From: CALANV01 sp036381615
GTDB taxonomy: Bacteria; Pseudomonadota; Alphaproteobacteria; CACIAM-22H2
Assembly (NCBI GenBank): GCA_036381615.1
Contig: DASVCL010000066.1
Coordinates: forward strand, 62,001-126,000
Length of the DNA: 64,000 nt
Direction: 5' to 3'
The position numbers and the translations under genes are program-made. The number at the start of each line of letters is the position of its first letter. Within the stretch, counting starts at the first letter, position 1. Below are positions 58,214 through 64,000 of this stretch, piece by piece. The notes under the pieces are model-generated. The model saw nothing but the letters and a program-made list of their open reading frames with translations, did not search any database and was not told the DNA's origin.

Positions 58214-60616
58214 TCAGATGAGGAGGTTGAAATTGCCCGAGCCGATGGGGGTGAGCAGGTCCAGCAACGGGTTTCCCGCCCCCGTCAGCGACTGGGCATC
58301 CTTGAGACCGAGATAGCGCAGGATGAATTGGCGCGTGTACTCGGTCATGCCGGACGCATCGCTCGTGCTCGTCGACGAATCCTGCTGAATCACACGTTGG
58401 GCCTCGGCCACCGTGTTGCGCGCCTTGGTACGAACCGGCTCGAGCGCCATAGCCGACTTGTTCGCGGCGAAGAGGGCGGCCTGCAGCTTCTCGTAGGCGC
58501 CACCCGTCCCGAAGAGGTTCGATGGGATCTGCGCCGCCGCCGCGATGACGACATCGGTAACCGACGAATTCCAGTCGCGCTGCGCCGGAACGATGATGAC
58601 CTCGCTCAAGAGCTTCGAGAAGCCCCGGGCATCGCCCGCGGTGGGGTCGAGGAGGTTGCGATACACCTTATTCCCGTCCGCGTCGACATAGGCGAGCTGC
58701 TTGGCGCCATCGACAAGACCCGGGAGATCTTCCGCCAGCTTGCGGAAATCTTCGTCAACCTTGCCACGCGGGTCGTACACGGTCGAGGCCTGGCGAAAGA
58801 CGACGAGATCGGTCGTGAGCTCCTCGCGCACGCCTTCGAGCGACGACCCGATAGTACCGTCGAGCGCAGCGAGGACGTCGCGTGCCGCGGCGGCACTGTT
58901 GACATCATGGCTCGACAGAACCGTCGCAATCGACCGCAGGTCATGGCCCTGGGCGGTCATCGTCGTCGTGCCGTCAAGGTTGTATGTGCGGTCGGTTCCG
59001 CTGGCGAGCAGGTTGTCCGCGCCGGCCGCCGCCGAGTTGATCAGCGTATCGATCTCCGCGACGAGGTCCGTGTAGCGCGCCTGCAGGTCGGAGCGGTCGG
59101 CATCGATAAGGCGGCGTTCCGATTCGGCGGCGATCGCGCGAAGCTCTTCCAGCTTCGTCGTGATCTGCTGCAGGCGTGAATCCGCGTCCCTGACCGACAG
59201 CCAGCCCGTGCCGAGCGAGTTCGAATCGAGCGTCAAGGCAAAGGTCTTCACCGTGGCGATCTTTTCGGCGAACTCCGTCTTGTTCCGGGCCATGGTGTCG
59301 CGCGCCTCGCCCAGGAGCGGGCCGGCGGCCTGAAGCGCCGAACCTGCCGCTGACAGGTTTGCGGAGTCCGAGGGGCTCGTCGCCGCCGCGAAAGCGGCGG
59401 CCGCCGCACTGATTTGGTCGCGGAACCCGCTCAGGTCGTGCGGGTTGATCGTGAGTTTGTCGCCGGCCGCATTGATCGTGACCGTGATCGGCCCGCCGGT
59501 CGAGCCGTCGAGCAGATTATGTTCGGTGCCGTTGAAGTAATAGTCCGCGCCGGTGTCGATCTGATCATTGATGCTCTGTGCGAGTGCGGCAAACTCGGCC
59601 TTATAGTCGTCGAACGACGCGCTGTTGGCGGGATCCGATGCGAGCCGTTGCAGCTCGAACATCCGGTTCACCGAAACTGCCATCTTTTCGGCTGCGTTCG
59701 CCCCCTTGGCGATTATGCCTTGGAGGCGGACGAGTTCAGGTACGGCGGCCTGTTGAATCGGGATCTCGTCCGCATAGGGCCCCGTCGGGCTCTGCAGACT
59801 GGCGAGGCGGTCGTAGCCGGCCTTGATGTCCTGGAGGCGCTTGGCGGTCTCGCGCGCGGCATTGGCGGCGCCATCGGCCAGCTCCAGCAATTTGCCGATT
59901 TCATTGACGTCGCTGCGTGCGTCGGCAAGCCGCGCTTCGCTCACGCTGCTCGTGCCACCCGCGTCCTTGCGGAATTTCGCGATATCGATGCCGCGCGAGA
60001 CCAGCTCGGCCTGACGCTCGACGGTCTGGACGGCGATCTGCTGCGGCAATCCGAGGGTCTCCGTCACCACCTTGCGCAGGACGGGATCGCCCAGGATCTC
60101 ATAGACGGTGCTGACTTTTCCGATGTTGCGGGCGAAATACAAGGCCTCGCGGAGCGCCGGATTGAGTTTACCTTGATCCTTTTCATATTCGGTGACGACA
60201 TAACGCTGGATCACCGAATCCATGACCGACTGGACCTTGATGCGCGAGACGCCGAATTCCGCCATTTTGAAGTCGGTGGCCAGTTCGCGGTAGCGCGCGT
60301 CGCGCATACGGTTGGCGAGCGAATTCGGGTCGTTCAGGTCCGAATTCATCACCGCCTTCACGCGGCCCATGTAATTGAGGTCGCTTTCGAGACCGTAGGC
60401 CGAGAGCACGAACTTCATCAGCCGGTAATTCTTGAAGAGATCTTCAGGCGTCTTGAGCTTGGCAATCTCCTGCTTGAAGAAGTCGATCTCGCGCTTGATG
60501 TCCGGCCGGTTCTGGAACCTGGCCAGCGCTTGGGAAGAGTTTCCCTTGCTCAGGCGCTGAAACACGCCAAGCGCAGGGATGGACGGAGCTCCGAGGAGCG
60601 ACACGGAGTCGAACAT
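58214..60616 (-). CDS. DUF1217 domain flagellar-type protein, 800 aa
   Basis: The first ~270 residues match DUF1217 (FQNRPDIKREIDFFKQEIAKLKTPEDLFKNYRLMKFVLSAYGLE), a domain often found in alphaproteobacterial flagellar proteins. The remaining ~500 residues are alpha-helical, with coiled-coil-like regions, flagellin-like stretches (INDQIDTGADYYFNGTEHNLLDG, TDLVAEIDTLINSAAAGADNLL) and few Cys or Trp. The size is well above a single DUF1217 protein. No other flagellar gene is in the window. It converges tightly with metH (10 bp). Confidence 0.85.
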   Translation of the reverse strand: MFDSVSLLGAPSIPALGVFQRLSKGNSSQALARFQNRPDIKREIDFFKQEIAKLKTPEDLFKNYRLMKFVLSAYGLESDLNYMGRVKAVMNSDLNDPNSLANRMRDARYRELATDFKMAEFGVSRIKVQSVMDSVIQRYVVTEYEKDQGKLNPALREALYFARNIGKVSTVYEILGDPVLRKVVTETLGLPQQIAVQTVERQAELVSRGIDIAKFRKDAGGTSSVSEARLADARSDVNEIGKLLELADGAANAARETAKRLQDIKAGYDRLASLQSPTGPYADEIPIQQAAVPELVRLQGIIAKGANAAEKMAVSVNRMFELQRLASDPANSASFDDYKAEFAALAQSINDQIDTGADYYFNGTEHNLLDGSTGGPITVTINAAGDKLTINPHDLSGFRDQISAAAAAFAAATSPSDSANLSAAGSALQAAGPLLGEARDTMARNKTEFAEKIATVKTFALTLDSNSLGTGWLSVRDADSRLQQITTKLEELRAIAAESERRLIDADRSDLQARYTDLVAEIDTLINSAAAGADNLLASGTDRTYNLDGTTTMTAQGHDLRSIATVLSSHDVNSAAAARDVLAALDGTIGSSLEGVREELTTDLVVFRQASTVYDPRGKVDEDFRKLAEDLPGLVDGAKQLAYVDADGNKVYRNLLDPTAGDARGFSKLLSEVIIVPAQRDWNSSVTDVVIAAAAQIPSNLFGTGGAYEKLQAALFAANKSAMALEPVRTKARNTVAEAQRVIQQDSSTSTSDASGMTEYTRQFILRYLGLKDAQSLTGAGNPLLDLLTPIGSGNFNLLI

Positions 60617-60679
60617 GGCTCTCCCACAAGGCCTTTGCGGACCAAGTACCGAGCCTAAGGCCGCACCCTTAACGAGTTG

Positions 60680-61639
60680 TTAAGCCGGGCAACGAAGCAA
60701 CCTGCGGTAGATCGGCCCGAGGACGGCGGGGATCAGATACATCGGGAACTGCCCGACAGCGAGATAGAGCGCCAGATCGGGCCCTGCAGCCTCTCCCAGC
60801 ACGGCAATCAGGATGGCGAGATTGCGGTTTCCGGAGGCGAGCGCCGCCGTCAGCCCCTGGCGGCTATCGACGATGCCAAGGCGGGCGAGGGCGTGAAAGG
60901 CAAGTGCCCCGGCGGCCTGGAGGCCGAAGTTTGCGGCGAACGCGGCCGCCAGGAACAGCAGCACGTGACCGGGGCGGGCAAGCAGGGTGGCCGTGACGCC
61001 GTCCATGACGGCGATTCCGAACACGATCAGCATCAGAACGGCGACGCCGCCGATGGGGCTTGCCGCCCGTTCGATGCGTTCGCGGCCGAGCTTCCACCGG
61101 ACGAGGATCGCCAGCGCAAAGGCGCCCCCGACGAACATGCCCAGCCGCCCCATCAACGGCGCTATGCCGATATCGAGTTCGACGCCAAGGAGCGCCAGAG
61201 CCAAGGGCGGCTGGACGAGGGGCTGGAGAATCGAGGTGGCCAGCATCGCGATCAGGGCCAGCGGCGCGTCGAGCCCGAGCATCAGCGCAAAGGTCGGAAC
61301 CGAGATCAGGACGGGCGAGGAGGACATCAAGAGGAGCGCATGTCCGAGCGACTCCGGCAGGGGCACAAGCCGCAATGCCGCCCACATGACGAGCGGTGCG
61401 CCGAGCAGGAGCCACAGCACCACAAGGGCGGCGCGCCCGGGCCGGCGCGCGTAGGCGAGGGCTTGGGCCCAGTCGATCCGAAGCAGGGTCGCCGTCAGCA
61501 GGACGATCACGGACGGCGCAAGCAGGGGGCGCAGGATGTGCGCGAGGTCAGGCAACAGGAGCCCGACGAACAATGCGACCGCGAGGAGCGGTGACGCGCG
61601 CCGATTGCAGAAATCGAGGAGCCGGGAGAGGGATTTCAT
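60680..61639 (-). CDS. BASS-type (bile acid:sodium symporter superfamily) transporter
   Basis: The 319-aa protein has nine or ten hydrophobic segments and the organisation of the BART/BASS superfamily. It includes HALLLMSSSPVLISVPTFALMLGLDAPLAL and a late GLTAALASGNRNLAILIAVLG, matching the conserved GN-R motif of these carriers. The substrate is unknown. It is divergent from the SulP gene across a 190-bp gap. Confidence 0.75.
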   Translation of the reverse strand: MKSLSRLLDFCNRRASPLLAVALFVGLLLPDLAHILRPLLAPSVIVLLTATLLRIDWAQALAYARRPGRAALVVLWLLLGAPLVMWAALRLVPLPESLGHALLLMSSSPVLISVPTFALMLGLDAPLALIAMLATSILQPLVQPPLALALLGVELDIGIAPLMGRLGMFVGGAFALAILVRWKLGRERIERAASPIGGVAVLMLIVFGIAVMDGVTATLLARPGHVLLFLAAAFAANFGLQAAGALAFHALARLGIVDSRQGLTAALASGNRNLAILIAVLGEAAGPDLALYLAVGQFPMYLIPAVLGPIYRRLLRCPA

Positions 61640-61833
61640 GACCGGACGGCGCGAGGTGAGCGGAGTTGCGGGCTTCGGTAACCTGGAATCATGTCGACCC
61701 GATGCGCGATTTTGCCGCGACGCGTATACGTTGCGCGCATGACCGCGCGGGATTAAGCTTCGCGCCCGGTCGTTTTTGCCATCAGCCTGCCTCCCCCGCC
61801 AGATCCCTCTCTCCCGCTAGATCCCTGGATCCG

Positions 61834-63573
61834 ATGTCCACTCCTGCCCGGACCGACAGCCCGCAGTGGCATTTGTTCGTCCCGAAACTCTTCACTGTCC
61901 TCAGGCTTGGCTACACGTTCGACGATTTTCGCGCCGACGTCATCGCCGGCCTCACGGTCGCGATCGTGGCGTTGCCGCTTGCGATGGCCCTCGCCATCGC
62001 TTCCGGAACCACGCCGGATCGCGGTCTCTACACGGCGATCGTTGCTGGCTTTCTCACCTCGTTTCTGGGCGGCAGCCGATATCAGATCGGCGGCCCGACC
62101 GGGGCATTCGTCGTCGTCGTGTTCAATGTCATCCAGCAGCACGGCTATGACGGTCTGGTCATTGCGACGATCATGGCCGGCCTGATGCTGCTGGTGTTCG
62201 GGTTCGCGCGGCTCGGCACGTTCATCAAGTACATTCCGCACCCGGTTGTAACCGGCTTCACGGCCGGAATTGCGGTGATCATCTTCTCGAGCCAGGTGAA
62301 GGACCTCCTCGGCTTGAGCATGCAGACCGTCCCCGCCGACTTCATCCCGAAATGGAAGGCGTTCATCGAAAATATCGGCAGCTTCGACCCTGCCGCGTTC
62401 GGCATTGCGGCCGGAACGCTGACGGTCATATTTCTCATCCGGCGTTATAAGCCGTCGCTGCCGGCTTTCCTGATCGGCGTCATCTTCGGCTCGGCGGCCG
62501 TTGCCGCCTTCGGGCTTCCGATCGAGACGATCGGGTCGCGCTTCGGTGGCATCCCGAACACATTGCCCACGCCATCACTTCCGGAATTCGGTATCGAACG
62601 CATCATCGAGCTGGTGCCGAGCGCATTCACGATCGCACTTCTATCCGCCATCGAATCGCTGCTGTGCGCCGTCGTCGCCGACGGCATGACCGGTCGCAAG
62701 CATCGTTCCAACTGCGAGCTCGTCGCGCAGGGGGTGGCCAACATCGCATCGGCGGTCATGGGCGGCATCCCGGCGACCGGGGCCATCGCGCGCACCGCGA
62801 CGAACATTCGCTCGGGCGCGCGTTCGCCGGTGGCCGGCATGATGCATGCCGTTTTCCTGCTTCTGTTCATGGTCGCGCTGGCACCGCTCGCGTCCTACAT
62901 TCCGCTGGCGAGCCTCGCTGCCGTCCTGGTCGTCGTCGCCTGGAACATGAGCGAGCACGAGCGCTTCCGCCACCTGATGTCGGCCCCCGCCGGGGACCGC
63001 GTCGTCATGCTGTTGACCTTTGCCCTGACCGTGCTCGTCGACCTCACCGTCGGCATCCAGGTCGGCGTCCTGCTCGCGGCCGTTCTGTTCATGCACCGCA
63101 TGGCCGAGGCCGTGGAAGTTCAGAACGACATCAAGCTGATCATGCAGGACGAGGACGACTTCACCCGGCCGGCCACGCAGGATATGCGGCGCCAGATCCC
63201 GCCGGACGTCGAAGTGTTCCAGCTGAACGGTCCGTTTTTCTTCGGCGCCACGGCCCGCCTCGGCGATGTCCTGAACCAGATCCGTCAGCCGCCCAGGGTG
63301 TTCATCCTGCGCATGCGCAACGTGCCGGTGATCGATGCGAGCGGCGTTGCGGCCTTGAGCGAGTTCCTTTCCCGCTGTCGAGCCCAGGGAACCCGGGTGA
63401 TCCTCTCCGGCCTGCAGCCGGTCCCCCGGCGGGTCTTGGATCAGATGGGGGTGCGGCCGGGGCCGGAATCGTTCACGCTGGCGCCGGACTTCGAAGCGGC
63501 GCTGCGGATGGCACGCGAGGGAGATGCCGAGATCGGCCTGGCGGCAAAGGCGCCGGTCGCCGCAGCGACTTGA
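61834..63573 (+). CDS. SulP-family inorganic anion transporter with STAS domain
   Basis: The 579-aa protein has a membrane domain of about twelve segments (DVIAGLTVAIVALPLAMALAIASGTTPDRGLYTAIVAGF, GGPTGAFVVVV, FIKYIPHPVVTGFTAGIAVIIF) and a C-terminal STAS domain (about 450-560: VFQLNGPFFFGATARL, VIDASGVAALSEFL). SulP members carry sulfate, bicarbonate or dicarboxylates. ATG 61834 is chosen; the upstream frame is rich in Arg/Pro. The next gene starts 10 bp after it. Confidence 0.93.
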   Translation: MSTPARTDSPQWHLFVPKLFTVLRLGYTFDDFRADVIAGLTVAIVALPLAMALAIASGTTPDRGLYTAIVAGFLTSFLGGSRYQIGGPTGAFVVVVFNVIQQHGYDGLVIATIMAGLMLLVFGFARLGTFIKYIPHPVVTGFTAGIAVIIFSSQVKDLLGLSMQTVPADFIPKWKAFIENIGSFDPAAFGIAAGTLTVIFLIRRYKPSLPAFLIGVIFGSAAVAAFGLPIETIGSRFGGIPNTLPTPSLPEFGIERIIELVPSAFTIALLSAIESLLCAVVADGMTGRKHRSNCELVAQGVANIASAVMGGIPATGAIARTATNIRSGARSPVAGMMHAVFLLLFMVALAPLASYIPLASLAAVLVVVAWNMSEHERFRHLMSAPAGDRVVMLLTFALTVLVDLTVGIQVGVLLAAVLFMHRMAEAVEVQNDIKLIMQDEDDFTRPATQDMRRQIPPDVEVFQLNGPFFFGATARLGDVLNQIRQPPRVFILRMRNVPVIDASGVAALSEFLSRCRAQGTRVILSGLQPVPRRVLDQMGVRPGPESFTLAPDFEAALRMAREGDAEIGLAAKAPVAAAT

Positions 63574-63583
63574 GACGGCGCTC

Positions 63584-64000
63584 ATGACGATGATGTCGGC
63601 GATACCGGCGCCGTTCGACGCGCACCGCGAGACCGTCCGGCCGGAGTGGATCGACTACAACGACCACATGAACGTTGCGTTCTATGTGCTGGTGTTCGAC
63701 CACGGCACGGATGCATTCTTTGAGTGGCTCGGCATGGGAGAGACATACCGGCGGCGGACGAACTGCTCGTCGATGGCCCTCGAGACCCACATTACGTATC
63801 AGGGCGAAGTCCGGCTCGGCGATCCGCTGCGCGTTACGACGCAGCTCGTCGGTTTCGATGCGAAGCGGATCCATTTCTTTCACCGGATGTACCATGCCGA
63901 GAAAGGTTATCTTGCGGCAACCTACGAGTGTCTGAGCGTACATGTCGACCTCGGACAACGCCGTTCGGCGCCGTTCCCGCCTGATTTGCATCGGCGACTG
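63584..64000 (+). CDS. Hot-dog fold acyl-CoA thioesterase (cut by window end)
   Basis: The frame from ATG 63584 stays open to the window edge (139 codons). It has RPEWIDYNDHMNVAFYVLVFDHGTDAFF, the DYNDHMN active-site segment of 4-hydroxybenzoyl-CoA-type thioesterases, followed by LETHITYQGEVRLGDPLRVTTQLVGFD. It is similar to the thioesterases that accompany carnitine dehydrogenases. It is probably translated with the SulP gene. Confidence 0.85.
   Translation, partial: MTMMSAIPAPFDAHRETVRPEWIDYNDHMNVAFYVLVFDHGTDAFFEWLGMGETYRRRTNCSSMALETHITYQGEVRLGDPLRVTTQLVGFDAKRIHFFHRMYHAEKGYLAATYECLSVHVDLGQRRSAPFPPDLHRRL

Overview
This is a GC-rich chromosomal window from an alphaproteobacterium, most likely a member of Rhodospirillales or a close relative. 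The pointers are the ELM1-family (DUF1022) protein, a large DUF1217 flagellar protein, a two-domain ChrA with a ChrB regulator, the VC_2705-type symporter with its DUF4212 small subunit, and MlaA/MlaC. The assignment rests on gene content and is not a phylogeny. Most of the window is ordinary core chromosome: carA-carB, greA, yqeY, dnaG, rpoD, metF-metH, trxB, ettA.

Layout. 1-1.0 kb holds the end of an unidentified gene, two different minisatellites, and a promoter / structured leader / terminator unit in front of a TerC-family gene. 1.0-9.9 kb carries TerC, a DUF2817 peptidase, a TPR protein, MsrP without MsrQ, a Cys-rich copper-binding-type protein, a membrane hydrolase, a diiron ferritin-like protein and a PanE-like reductase. 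9.9-12.2 kb is gene-poor: a frameshifted ridA, gene fragments, and a striking tandem-hairpin RNA locus ending in a clear terminator. 12.2-17.8 kb has LysR, TrxB, an unknown 638-aa protein and ELM1 on the minus strand, with an Lrp regulator divergent. 17.8-24.5 kb has an nhaA remnant, a universal stress protein, an NhaD-type antiporter, then chrB-chrA-MFS on the minus strand. 25.0-34.9 kb is the core block greA, carB, carA / yqeY, dnaG, rpoD. 35.0-38.6 kb has a methyltransferase, a CAU tRNA, a 3-hydroxyisobutyrate-dehydrogenase remnant, an FMN reductase and small membrane proteins.

38.6-48.7 kb is the most interesting functional block. It combines a carboxylate-type Na+ symporter with its small subunit, a hypothetical protein, a CBS-DUF294 nucleotidyltransferase, an SSS-domain histidine kinase (CbrA-like) translationally coupled to a small membrane peptide, a membrane PAS / dead-kinase / DEDDh-exonuclease fusion, and a response regulator. 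Together they look like a transport-linked signalling module.

49.2-64.0 kb has ettA, mlaA-mlaC, and a methionine-cycle operon (ArsR-SAM-methyltransferase regulator, metF, metH) with a palindromic operator inside an almost leaderless promoter. It ends with DUF1217, a BASS-type transporter, a SulP transporter and a thioesterase cut by the window edge. Four decayed genes (ridA, nhaA, 3-hydroxyisobutyrate dehydrogenase, CobW) show recent gene loss in the intergenic spaces.
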